Assembly: GCA_015233895.1 (NCBI GenBank)
Contig: JADFXG010000010.1
Location: 1 to 64,000 of the forward strand
DNA: 64,000 bases
Direction: 5' to 3'
Origin: Nitrospirota bacterium
GTDB taxonomy: Bacteria > Nitrospirota > Thermodesulfovibrionia > Thermodesulfovibrionales > Magnetobacteriaceae
The notes under the pieces were generated by a model, which did no database searches, was not told the DNA's origin, and worked only from the letters and a program-made list of their open reading frames with translations. The position numbers and the translations under genes were made by a program. Below are positions 52,760-61,351 of the stretch, one piece after another (position 1 is the stretch's first letter; each line of letters starts with the position of its first letter).

Positions 52760-55063
52760 TTAAAAGAATGTCTCAGCATACTCTTTTAGCCAGAGTTCAA
52801 AAAGAGGCACACGCATTTTTAACTTATCGCCGTCTTTTGCGATAAATCCGTGCTCAAGAAGCCGGGCTATGCTTACTTTGTCTGAGGGTGGGTTGCCTTT
52901 AATGATTTTAAGAACCGTTTCTTTATCGGAGTCCGTGCAGAATTGGCTCCAAAACACGCTCATCGCATGTGTTGAACGATCTATGCTTTTGGCTAATGCC
53001 TCATCGAGGTTTGCAAAGGTCATATTGCCGTTTAATGCCCTGTTAGCAATATCCACCATTTCGCTGCATATTGCCTGCAAAAGGGCAGGGTGCCCTTGTG
53101 TTATTTCATACATGTGATTGGCAAGTTCAGGCGGATATTTAAGGTTAAAGTCCTCAACCGGTTTGGTTATCAGTTTTATGGCCTCGTCATATTTGAGGTA
53201 GTCAACCTTGAGGGTTACTGTCTGTACAAAATATTCGTTCCAGTTGGGGTCTCTTAATTCGCTAAATAACCGTGTGCCTGCAAAGAGAAAAACCACATAG
53301 TTTTGACTTTGGGAAAAACTTCTCATTGCCCCAAGTAATTGAGCGCCTTGTTCCGGGTCTTTTGATATTAATTTATGTATATCTTCATATTCGTCAAAGG
53401 CAATCACCAGTTTATAATCTTTTTCTTTAGAGACGTGTTCAAGAAACTCTTTTAACTCACTACATGCCTTAAGCCATTGTTCCGGGGCTTTGTAATTATC
53501 CGGCGGCAAAGAAAGTTCTTTATTGATAGCACCTCTCAACTCAGAAAACCATCCGCTTACCGTATGTTCTATTAGTCCCTGCATATCAAACTTCACGATT
53601 TTAAATCTTGCACCAAGGCGTTCTGGTAGGAAGTTTAAGAGGCTCGTTTTACCAACCCTGCGCTGTCCTCTGATTAGAAACATGGGCATTGCGACTGCCG
53701 TCATAACTTTTGTTATAAATTCATCCTTAACATCATCACGTTCCATAAAAACCCGTGAATCACTTTTAGGGTTAAGTGCATCTCCTGACCTATAAACATT
53801 CGCCGTAATTGGCATAGCTGACTGAAGTTTTAATTTAAGACTCTCAAGTTCACCAATTGCAACATCTAACCATTTCTCTATAGCTGGCAGATAATACTTA
53901 TTCCAAAGAGGCGATTCCCTTAAGGTTAAATCACGCAATTCCTTAAGTAAACGCATAAAATCCTCAAAAGACTTTTTCCTTATTCCAATATTATTTTCTT
54001 TTTGACTTGCTACAAGTTGGGCTTTTATTGCCTCGATTTTTGCAGTCCAATTTTGTGAAGGTAGAAATTTTTCTTGCTTAACTGCTATTTGAGGGATTAT
54101 AAGCGCATCAGCCTTTAGTACATTTTTGTCCCATTGTCCTGCTGTTGCAGAATGTGAAATGTGCATAGCAAAAGAACGCTGTAAGGGGCGATATTCCAAA
54201 AGAAAATCAACAAACTCAAAAGCTGAATCAGGGTCTTCGTATGCTGATTCTGCAAGCCTTGATTTTAAAAACGGAATTGGCAGCCATATTATGCTATCGT
54301 TAATATATGGGTTTTGTTTAAGATTTACGCTCTGGAAAATGCTCAATAAATAAATGGGATACATGTAAATTCTAAAATACGATAAAAAGAAAAATAAACT
54401 AGCCTGTAAGCCTCCTTCCAAAGTACCTCCCAAACCTAACATTAAAAAAGCGACGAATAGACAACCACCCAAGCCACCCACTAAACCTATTTTAAAACCA
54501 GAAATTGACCCATCTATCAGATTCAAAATCATAAATAACACAATGCCACTTCCTATACCTAAGACTACACCTGTAGTCAAGGCACCTGTTAAAACTGGTA
54601 CTAAACCACCTGAATAAGATATTAGAAAACCAATGATTAAATCAATAATCAAGCTAATAATCAAACCAGCACCTAAACTAACAACGAAAGTACCTGCTAA
54701 ACCAAAAAACAAACCACTTAACAAACTATACGGTAAAACACGAAATCCATGTTTAAAAAATGAAAAAAACTTTTCAGTATAATTGTTAGCTTTATCCCAT
54801 TTGAGAATTAAACTATCTGGAAATAATTCTTGATAATTATGAGGTAAATCTAAAATAATTGCTATAAAGATATAGAATGTAAACAAAATAATAGATAGTA
54901 GTATGATCAACAAATAGGTATTGAAAAACCATTTAACAGCATTTTTCCTATCGAGAGTTTTTGAAAATCTATCTAAAAGAAGCGGCTCAAAAAAAAGCCA
55001 TTTCAAAAGCTCAAAACTGTTTTTTGGGACAGAGGGTTTATAAAAGGGAGAGGTTGTTTCCAT
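52760..55063 (-). CDS. multi-pass membrane STAND-like ATPase
   Basis: A 767-residue protein. The first ~270 residues have six or more Gly-rich membrane helices (two near 47-70 and 112-185, then GLxGG repeats to about 235). A linker with helices follows; the ATPase has LIRGQRRVGKTSLLNFL (Walker A, near 465) and VIAFDEYEDIH (Walker B, near 565), then an ITQGHPALLQAICSEM helix and a winged-helix-like end. This C-terminal pattern is like ORC/Cdc6-type STAND ATPases of sensing or defence proteins. It follows the partner gene by 3 bp. Function unknown; a defence or membrane stress sensor is a guess. Confidence 0.75.
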   Translation of the reverse strand: METTSPFYKPSVPKNSFELLKWLFFEPLLLDRFSKTLDRKNAVKWFFNTYLLIILLSIILFTFYIFIAIILDLPHNYQELFPDSLILKWDKANNYTEKFFSFFKHGFRVLPYSLLSGLFFGLAGTFVVSLGAGLIISLIIDLIIGFLISYSGGLVPVLTGALTTGVVLGIGSGIVLFMILNLIDGSISGFKIGLVGGLGGCLFVAFLMLGLGGTLEGGLQASLFFFLSYFRIYMYPIYLLSIFQSVNLKQNPYINDSIIWLPIPFLKSRLAESAYEDPDSAFEFVDFLLEYRPLQRSFAMHISHSATAGQWDKNVLKADALIIPQIAVKQEKFLPSQNWTAKIEAIKAQLVASQKENNIGIRKKSFEDFMRLLKELRDLTLRESPLWNKYYLPAIEKWLDVAIGELESLKLKLQSAMPITANVYRSGDALNPKSDSRVFMERDDVKDEFITKVMTAVAMPMFLIRGQRRVGKTSLLNFLPERLGARFKIVKFDMQGLIEHTVSGWFSELRGAINKELSLPPDNYKAPEQWLKACSELKEFLEHVSKEKDYKLVIAFDEYEDIHKLISKDPEQGAQLLGAMRSFSQSQNYVVFLFAGTRLFSELRDPNWNEYFVQTVTLKVDYLKYDEAIKLITKPVEDFNLKYPPELANHMYEITQGHPALLQAICSEMVDIANRALNGNMTFANLDEALAKSIDRSTHAMSVFWSQFCTDSDKETVLKIIKGNPPSDKVSIARLLEHGFIAKDGDKLKMRVPLFELWLKEYAETFF

Positions 55064-55066
55064 TTA

Positions 55067-56005
55067 TTAAGAATTGTCCATGTTAATTAGAGAATCTTCA
55101 TTTAAACCAATTGCAAATTTGAGTAACTTCCTAAATAGTTTTCCATTTCTATCTAATTTAAACGTAGCCGCAATTGCATTTGCACGTTTTATCCATTTTA
55201 ATAATGAATTAGCCACGGGTTTTTTCAAATTATTAAAATTTTTAGTAGTTCTGTCCAAACATTCATTAAAATTATCTTTTGTGACATTGTTTAGTTTTAA
55301 ATCATCTTTTAACAGATTGAAAAAGCTATATGGTTTTTTATTATCAAAAATATAGCTTACAAGTTCTCCTTTAACATGGTTATCAATTTCGGGGTTATCC
55401 CGTTTTAATTCGTTTTCAATATGTGAATATGATAGCTCTGGTATAGGTGTAGGTTGGACATCAATATTAGAAGTGTGAGGCTCTCGTTTATTAATTAAAA
55501 TACAGTGAATAAGGGGCATTGTCGAGCTTGTAAAGAACAAATTACAGTTGATATTGTGGTCATTCTTTATAGCATTTATATAGCCTAAGAATATGAGGTC
55601 ATATTTTACGTCTGTTTTAAGGTTATTAAATATGGCGTCAAAATTATCGAGAAAAATAAAAATTCTGCCGTTATTAAGATTTGCCTCTTGAATAATTTCT
55701 AATATGCGTTTCTGGCGCTTTCCGTTCTTTACAGGTAGCTTGAGCTGATTACATAAATCAATAATAGACCCGTCATAGTTTTCTTTGTAGGGTTTCATGT
55801 TTATATGAGCGATTTTTGTATTACTTCTTGAAAGGGCAACTCCATTAACAGTGATGCCATTTTCTATAACTTTTATTAAATCCTCAATTAGGCGTGCTTT
55901 ACCTGTTCCCTCATTTCCATGTACGTTAAAAGCTGCGCCAGTACTGATTTTTGTTAAAACCAACTCTGTAAATTCAGGTCTCAGACAATCTTTAAACTCA
56001 TCCAT
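55067..56005 (-). CDS. partner P-loop ATPase with atypical Walker A
   Basis: A 312-residue ATPase-like protein. HGNEGTGKARL near residue 29-39 is a Walker A loop with Ala after GK in place of Ser/Thr, so magnesium binding may be weak. RIFIFLDNFDAIF near 115-127 is a Walker B-like stretch. The rest (helical C-terminal ~130 residues) is unlike anything I recognise. It comes first in a two-gene operon with the membrane ATPase; both are ORC/STAND-like, suggesting they act together. Confidence 0.7.
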   Translation of the reverse strand: MDEFKDCLRPEFTELVLTKISTGAAFNVHGNEGTGKARLIEDLIKVIENGITVNGVALSRSNTKIAHINMKPYKENYDGSIIDLCNQLKLPVKNGKRQKRILEIIQEANLNNGRIFIFLDNFDAIFNNLKTDVKYDLIFLGYINAIKNDHNINCNLFFTSSTMPLIHCILINKREPHTSNIDVQPTPIPELSYSHIENELKRDNPEIDNHVKGELVSYIFDNKKPYSFFNLLKDDLKLNNVTKDNFNECLDRTTKNFNNLKKPVANSLLKWIKRANAIAATFKLDRNGKLFRKLLKFAIGLNEDSLINMDNS

Positions 56006-56343
56006 CTCACTCTCCTCATTCCCCTTGCTGATACGTTCCTGTTGCTATGACGCCACATAATAGTACATTGAAAACATAATTGTCAAATGGTGTAGGCGTT
56101 TAATCAAAATGGAGAAGATGTCCGGTTTCGGCAATTGTGCGAAAGTGGTTTCGAAAAAGGGGGCTACTTAAGTTTTAGGTTTCATTCCACTGGTCTGCGC
56201 CTTAACGTTAGGCGTATCTATGACCAGTATGTAAACCTACGGTGATGGAATGAAAACAAAGCATTAAAACTAGAACTTCAAGCAACCCTCTGTGGAATGC
56301 TCACATTATCGTAAACCGCGAAATCACAATGTGTCTGTCCGCT
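56006..56343. other. intergenic region with nested inverted repeats
   Basis: No gene is seen. At 56180-56255 TTTCATTCCA and TGGAATGAAA form an outer pair; inside are CTGGTC/GACCAG (56190, 56222) and CGCC-TTAACGTTA-GGCG (56198-56214). The region 56108-56170 (GTCCGGTTTCGGCAATTGTGC) looks like the end of a decayed insertion sequence, but I cannot name it. Confidence 0.45.
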
Positions 56344-56751
56344 TTATGAAACATACTGAAATTCGTCCGAAAATACCTTATGCGGCAGTTTGATGTCTTT
56401 TTCAGAAATAATTCCCCGCTTCATTTCCATAACTGAGGGGTTTTTAGACTCAAACTTGTCAATTAGATACTTTGCCGCATGGTCAGGGTTAATAATATCA
56501 CCGCAGGTAAATATATCTACCGCAGCATAATTATATTCAGGCCATGTGTGAATAGAAAGATGTGACTCCGCAATTATAACCATTCCACTAATACCAAAGG
56601 GGTTAAACTCATGAAATGAAACGTCAACTATCGTTGCTTTAGCTGCTCTTGCGGCACCGACCAACGCATCGGTAACTTCTTTGAGGTCAATAATCCTGGT
56701 GGGATTGCACTCCCTTAATTCAATTAATAGATGTTTACCTAAAGCATGCAA
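56344..56751 (-). CDS. speD: S-adenosylmethionine decarboxylase SpeD (SpeH-type)
   Basis: A 135-residue proenzyme. AESHLSIHTWPEYNYAAVDIFTCG holds the self-cleavage Ser (between Glu and Ser in ESHLS), which becomes the pyruvoyl group, plus the conserved CGD. Normal length for the class 1b type. It makes decarboxylated SAM for spermidine synthesis. No speE is adjacent. GGAGGG precedes ATG 56751. Confidence 0.95.
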   Translation of the reverse strand: MHALGKHLLIELRECNPTRIIDLKEVTDALVGAARAAKATIVDVSFHEFNPFGISGMVIIAESHLSIHTWPEYNYAAVDIFTCGDIINPDHAAKYLIDKFESKNPSVMEMKRGIISEKDIKLPHKVFSDEFQYVS

Positions 56752-56881
56752 TTGCCTACCCTCCTGTTAACCTTAATTATAGATATACTATCCATTTGAA
56801 CGTGTATAATAGCTTAATAAGATTATTTTGTCAACAACTATTTTGATGTCCTCAGATTTTTTTTATGTCTTGGGTGTTATT

Positions 56882-56901
56882 CCCCGCCGCTTGCGGCGGG
56901 G
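56882..56901. terminator. GC-rich hairpin after 3D-domain gene
   Basis: CCCCGCCGC (56882-56890) pairs with GCGGCGGGG (56893-56901) around a tiny loop. No adjacent T-run, so it is at most a weak terminator for the leftward gene at 56910. Confidence 0.5.
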
Positions 56902-56909
56902 TGCGGTAT

Positions 56910-57371
56910 TTACACTTTATAGTAATAGACTTTAAGAGTTTGGCGCCCAAAATCAATGGCCTCATCTTCTGAATCAAAAAACACGTCTATCATCTTACCT
57001 TTGATTTTGCTGCCCGTGTCCTCGGCTATGCGCCAGCCTACTCCTTCTATGTAAACCAGCGAACCGATAGGAATAATTGTGGGATCAACTGCCACTGTTC
57101 TATACCTGTGAGGTGTTGTGCCGCTTTTTGTCAGATGATTGCGGCTCCACTTGCCCGTACTCCTAAGAGATACATCATAGGCGGTTACTTCAAACTCTCC
57201 CTTCTCTAAATCCGTAAGAAACTCTGACTCTAAAACATTTACCTTTCTCGATAGCTGCTCATTTTTTTCCTTTAAATGTGACACCGTGTCAAAGTAGTGC
57301 ATACCAACCAAAAATAGCACTATCGCCATTATCCCTGCAGACAACGAAAAACAAGTCAGTCTTATTTGCAT
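56910..57371 (-). CDS. membrane-anchored 3D-domain protein
   Basis: A 153-residue protein: TM helix ~11-30, a short coiled coil (SHLKEKNEQLSRKVNVLES), then the 3D domain from ~75: AVDPTIIPIGSLVYIEGVG, RIAEDTGSKIKGKMIDVFF with the three Asp that name the domain. The fold is like the end of MltA lytic transglycosylases and the YuiC/RpfB-type cell-wall proteins, so a peptidoglycan-cleaving or binding role is possible. It is short and carries no separate LysM or G5 domain. Confidence 0.85.
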   Translation of the reverse strand: MQIRLTCFSLSAGIMAIVLFLVGMHYFDTVSHLKEKNEQLSRKVNVLESEFLTDLEKGEFEVTAYDVSLRSTGKWSRNHLTKSGTTPHRYRTVAVDPTIIPIGSLVYIEGVGWRIAEDTGSKIKGKMIDVFFDSEDEAIDFGRQTLKVYYYKV

Positions 57372-57858
57372 AACTTTTTACCTCCTTTTTGTAACTACAC
57401 ACACAATTTCGCGTATAATCACATAACTTAAAGCGCACTTTCATTGTTTTAGTGATTTTGAAATCTTTGCTTATTGCAGTTACTAATATAATTGCAATAT
57501 TCATGCCAGTTTGTTAATAATCCGATAGATAATCTGTAAATCTATATTTTGCTAATATTTCTACGTTAAACGCTTAAGAAAAAGCAGTCAAATTAGAGGC
57601 TTTTTTGCAACAGTTGTGTAACCCGTGTAAAATAAGGATAAGCCAGCTTTATGAAAGGCTGTAACAAGCAAATCCGGCTAATACAGGAAATCGCGTTGTG
57701 TAGCTTTTTTGCAACACAAAGGTCATCACAAATGATAAAATCGCTGTTTCAAAAAATCAAACGGGATTTTTATTTTTTTTTACAGTATTTGGTTGACATA
57801 TCGGTATATTTTATTTTACAATCTGAAGTAATCATTAAAATTTAAGGTGGAACGTATA
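57372..57858. other. upstream region of ribosomal operon
   Basis: A 487-bp non-coding gap. Apart from the rplM promoter, it holds two CTTTTTTGCAACA-type stretches (57600 and 57704) that form a direct repeat. No gene or stable RNA fold recognised. Confidence 0.5.
57793..57822 (+). promoter_or_regulatory. promoter of rplM-rpsI-argC
   Basis: TTGACA (57793-57798), 18-nt spacer, TACAAT (57817-57822), 36 bp before the L13 start. Confidence 0.7.
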
Positions 57859-58287
57859 ATGAAAACCAGATATGTTACAAAAGACGAGGCAGATAGAAGG
57901 TGGTTTGTGGTTGATGCCGAAGGCAGGATACTTGGCAGAATGGCAGCAAAAATCGCCGTATATTTAAGGGGCAAGCATAAGCCCTCCTTTACGCCAAATG
58001 CAGACACCGGTGACTTTGTTGTTGTGGTTAACGCTGAAAAGGTAAAACTGACTGGCGATAAGTTAAACGATAAGATTTATTATCACCACAGCGGCTACAT
58101 CGGGGGCATTAAGGCTGAGGCCGCTAAAGACCGTATAAAGAGACAGCCTGAGGCCATGCTTAAAGACGCTGTGTGGGGAATGCTGCCCAAGAACAGACTT
58201 GGCCGCGCTCTTATAAAAAAACTGAAGGTTTACGCCGGAAAAGAACATCCGCATTCCGCACAGAAACCGGAACTATTAAACTTATAG
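57859..58287 (+). CDS. rplM: 50S ribosomal protein uL13
   Basis: A 142-residue L13. [26 protein letters not shown] at the start, [18 protein letters not shown] in the middle and a HPHSAQKPE end are typical. ATG 57859 has AAGGTGGA 7-8 nt upstream; the in-frame GTG at 57847 lies in that RBS. Followed by rpsI as in most bacteria. Confidence 0.96.
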   Translation: MKTRYVTKDEADRRWFVVDAEGRILGRMAAKIAVYLRGKHKPSFTPNADTGDFVVVVNAEKVKLTGDKLNDKIYYHHSGYIGGIKAEAAKDRIKRQPEAMLKDAVWGMLPKNRLGRALIKKLKVYAGKEHPHSAQKPELLNL

Positions 58288-58306
58288 CCTGAAGGAGACA
58301 CTAAAG

Positions 58307-58699
58307 ATGGCAGATATAAAGTATGCGGCTACGGGAAAGAGAAAAACCTCCGTGGCACGTGTCGTTTTAAAGAAAGGATCCGGTGATATTACCGTTAACT
58401 CAAGAACTTTTGAAAATTATTTCACAAGAGAAACTCTCAGGATGATAATCAAACAGCCGCTTGAAATATCCGGCATGATCGGCAAATACGATGTGATGGC
58501 AAAGGTTACCGGTGGCGGCCCGGCAGGACAGGCTGGTGCGGTAAGACACGGCATTACAATAGCCCTCATTAAATCGGACTCTGATTTACGCCCTAAACTT
58601 AAAAAAGAAGGGCTTGTTACAAGAGACCCCAGAGAGAAGGAAAGAAAGAAGTACGGTCAGAAGGGCGCAAGAAAACGCTTCCAGTTCTCTAAGAGATAA
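58307..58699 (+). CDS. rpsI: 30S ribosomal protein uS9
   Basis: A 130-residue S9: [18 protein letters not shown] start, [15 protein letters not shown] in the middle and the conserved [17 protein letters not shown] tail reaching the P-site tRNA. It overlaps argC by one base at its stop codon, an unusual extension of the operon. Confidence 0.97.
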   Translation: MADIKYAATGKRKTSVARVVLKKGSGDITVNSRTFENYFTRETLRMIIKQPLEISGMIGKYDVMAKVTGGGPAGQAGAVRHGITIALIKSDSDLRPKLKKEGLVTRDPREKERKKYGQKGARKRFQFSKR

Positions 58700-59748
58700 T
58701 GGGTGGGAAAATACGTGCTGTAATCTGTGGCGCTAGTGGTTATACTGGTGCGGAACTTCTACGGATTCTCAGCAGGCATCTACATGTTAAGGTAGTTGCA
58801 GCAACATCAGAACGGTCGGCAAATAAGCCTGTTACAGGCTTATTTCCGCACTTAATACAGTTTGCTGGTTTAGTCTTACAATCCCTCGATGTCAAAGCGC
58901 TTGCAGACAAAGGCGATGTGTTTTTTATGGCTTTGCCTCACGGAGCCTCTCAGCAGGCTGTTAATTCATTATTTGATGCTGGTAAAAAAGTCATTGATTT
59001 GTCGGCTGATTTCAGACTTAGAAACCCTGATGTTTATGAAAAATGGTATAAAGAAAAGCATAGCTATCACACTGCCCTTTCATCTGCTGTGTACGGACTA
59101 CCTGAGCTTTACAGAGAATCCATAAAGGGGGCATCACTGGTTGCCAATCCAGGGTGTTATCCCACATCGGCAATTTTGGCGCTCTACCCGGCGCTTAAAC
59201 AAAACATTGTCAACACTGCGGATATCGTGGTTGATTCAAAATCGGGAGTTTCAGGGGCTGGTCGAAAAGCCGACCTTGCAATTTCCTTTTGTGAGGTAAA
59301 TAATGGGTTTAAAGCCTATGGCGTAAGCACTCACAGACACACGCCGGAGATAGAGCAGGAACTATCGGCTATTGACAAAACTGATATAAAAATAAGCTTT
59401 ACTCCGCATCTTATCCCTGTAAATCGCGGAATGTTGAGCACTGTGTATGCCAAGCTTAAAACGGATATCTCAATAGATGAGGTAATCACTATTTATAATA
59501 ACGCATATAAAGATGAGCCTTTTGTAAAAGTGCTGCCTCAGGGAATGTTTCCCGATACCCGGTATGTTGCCGGCACAAATTACTGCCACATTGGGCTTTC
59601 CATAAACCACAACAATACGCTGATTGTAGTCTCTGCCATTGACAACCTGATCAAAGGAGCATCAGGACAGGCAGTTCAAAACATGAATCTCATGTTTGGC
59701 TTTAAGGAAACAGACGCTCTCGATACTCTTTCACCGGCTATACCATAA
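58699..59748 (+). CDS. argC: N-acetyl-gamma-glutamyl-phosphate reductase ArgC
   Basis: A 349-residue ArgC for the third step of arginine biosynthesis. NADP-binding start VICGASGYTGAELLRIL; active-site Cys in NPGCYPTSAIL near 153; later STHRHTPEIEQE and GTNYCHIG. ATG 58699 uses the A of the rpsI stop codon (TAATG). Its 3' end overlaps convergent cobB by 18 bp. Confidence 0.95.
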   Translation: MGGKIRAVICGASGYTGAELLRILSRHLHVKVVAATSERSANKPVTGLFPHLIQFAGLVLQSLDVKALADKGDVFFMALPHGASQQAVNSLFDAGKKVIDLSADFRLRNPDVYEKWYKEKHSYHTALSSAVYGLPELYRESIKGASLVANPGCYPTSAILALYPALKQNIVNTADIVVDSKSGVSGAGRKADLAISFCEVNNGFKAYGVSTHRHTPEIEQELSAIDKTDIKISFTPHLIPVNRGMLSTVYAKLKTDISIDEVITIYNNAYKDEPFVKVLPQGMFPDTRYVAGTNYCHIGLSINHNNTLIVVSAIDNLIKGASGQAVQNMNLMFGFKETDALDTLSPAIP

Positions 59749-61077
59749 ATTCATTCCCGTTGCCAATTTTAATGCAAAGGATGGGTTTCCGGCAAAGTGT
59801 AGGTGTACATAGCTTGCAAGCGTATGCTTTACGAAAAACCCTGCTGCTCCCTCAGTGTTTTCATAAATATTTTCAATAGATGAGGAGTTTTCATAAATAT
59901 CTGAGTAATGAAACTCATGGCCTCTCAAAATATCCCCCTTGTGTCCAATTATTGTGTCCTCAGTAAGTTTCACCTCTCTATAGCCAAGACGCGATAACTT
60001 TGGCCTCATCTCACACTTAACAGGCAACACACCACACATCGGATAAAAACTCCCGTCTGTAGTCTTTATCCCATCGGAAATATACATAAGCCCGCCGCAT
60101 TCGGCGTACACAACCCCGCCACTTTCTGAAAACTCCCGTATCCGATTTCTAAGGTATTCGTTTTTGGAAAGTGCCTCACTGTAAAGCTCCGGATACCCGC
60201 CGCCAAAATAAATCCCACAGGTTCCCTCCGGCAGTTCCTTGTCGCTTATCGGACTAAAAAATACTGTCTCTATCCCAAATGAACGCAAAAGCTCAAGATT
60301 GTCCTCATAGTAAAAACAAAACGCCGCGTCACGTGCTACTGCAAGGCGCAGCTTGTGGTTATGTAATGGCAAATTCTTGTTATCATTTATCAATGACGGC
60401 ACGGGTTCAATGCTGGTTTTAGCCAAAATCTTATCTATATCCACAGTGTCTTTTACTAATGACACAAGATTGTTAATAAAATCCGAACCGATAATTGAAT
60501 CCTCTGCCGTAAAAAGCCCCAAATGACGCTCAGGTATTTTGATGTCAGCGCTTGCTGCAATAAACCCAAACACTTCTGACTTACAGTTGGATTCCACAGC
60601 AGCCTTCAGTCTTTCAAAATGTGTGCGGCTTCCAACCCTGTTTAAGATCACTCCGGCAACAGCCACATCCTTGTCAAATGCCTCTATGCCTGATAAAACG
60701 GCAGAAACGGTCTCAGCCATTCCCTTGCAATCCAGCACAACAATAACCGGTATGCCTAAAAATTTTGCAAGGTTTGCTGATGACCTCTCTTTGCCGTCAA
60801 AAAGCCCCATCACCCCTTCCACTATTGATACATCGGAAAGAGCAGTATACTTATTAAACACAGCCTGTACAAAAGTATCCCCGCACATCCACCTGTCCAG
60901 ATTCCTTGAGTGAAGGCCTGTAACGGCTCTGTGAAGACCGGGGTCTATGAAGTCAGGGCCTGCCTTAAAGGGAGCAACTGTCAGTCCATGATGCTTAAAG
61001 AGAGCCATAAGGGCAAGTGAAACCGTGGTTTTACCTGCTCCGCTTTGTATGGCGGAGATTATAAAGGCGTTTTTCAC
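59731..61077 (-). CDS. cobB: cobyrinate a,c-diamide synthase CobB/CbiA
   Basis: A 448-residue amidase of cobamide synthesis. The N-terminal P-loop QSGAGKTTVSLALM and GPDFIDPGLH, then a class I glutamine amidotransferase with YAECGGLMYIS (nucleophile Cys) and a HEFHYSD, HLHFAGN end. It amidates side chains a and c using Gln and ATP. Size fits CbiA. No other corrin genes are near; those lie elsewhere. It overlaps argC at the 3' end. Confidence 0.93.
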   Translation of the reverse strand: MKNAFIISAIQSGAGKTTVSLALMALFKHHGLTVAPFKAGPDFIDPGLHRAVTGLHSRNLDRWMCGDTFVQAVFNKYTALSDVSIVEGVMGLFDGKERSSANLAKFLGIPVIVVLDCKGMAETVSAVLSGIEAFDKDVAVAGVILNRVGSRTHFERLKAAVESNCKSEVFGFIAASADIKIPERHLGLFTAEDSIIGSDFINNLVSLVKDTVDIDKILAKTSIEPVPSLINDNKNLPLHNHKLRLAVARDAAFCFYYEDNLELLRSFGIETVFFSPISDKELPEGTCGIYFGGGYPELYSEALSKNEYLRNRIREFSESGGVVYAECGGLMYISDGIKTTDGSFYPMCGVLPVKCEMRPKLSRLGYREVKLTEDTIIGHKGDILRGHEFHYSDIYENSSSIENIYENTEGAAGFFVKHTLASYVHLHFAGNPSFALKLATGMNLWYSR

Positions 61078-61191
61078 TTTTGTAATTAATACCGAGTTAC
61101 TTTCAAACCAATAATAATTATAAATTTTTTAATCTTTTCGTATGTTGTGCGGGCGGAGCTCGCCTCCCCTAAGGGGATTCCCCTGTAAGAC

Positions 61192-61345
61192 TTTTTAACC
61201 GGCAAAATGCCGGTTAAAAAATTCTTTACCTAACAAACAAAACACTAAATAAAACCCAGTAGCCAAAAAACCGAGGGGTCACGGGGAAATCATTTCCCCG
61301 TGCGGAGGGGGTATAAGGGGGAGGCAGTGCCTCCTCCTTAAATAT
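61192..61345. repeat. set of hairpins between cobB and gpmI
   Basis: Three palindromes: TTTTTAACCGGC/GCCGGTTAAAAA (61192-61220, a good terminator in both directions), CACGGGGAAA/TTTCCCCGTG (61280-61302), and GGAGGCA/TGCCTCC (61320-61334) just after gpmI. The 61078-61351 gap has no gene. Confidence 0.75.
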
Positions 61346-61351
61346 TTCCCT

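Noticed and set aside
56190-56227. Integron attC site
   Set aside because: GTTAGGC and its near complement lie head to head with no proper R/L box spacing, and no integrase or cassette array is present.
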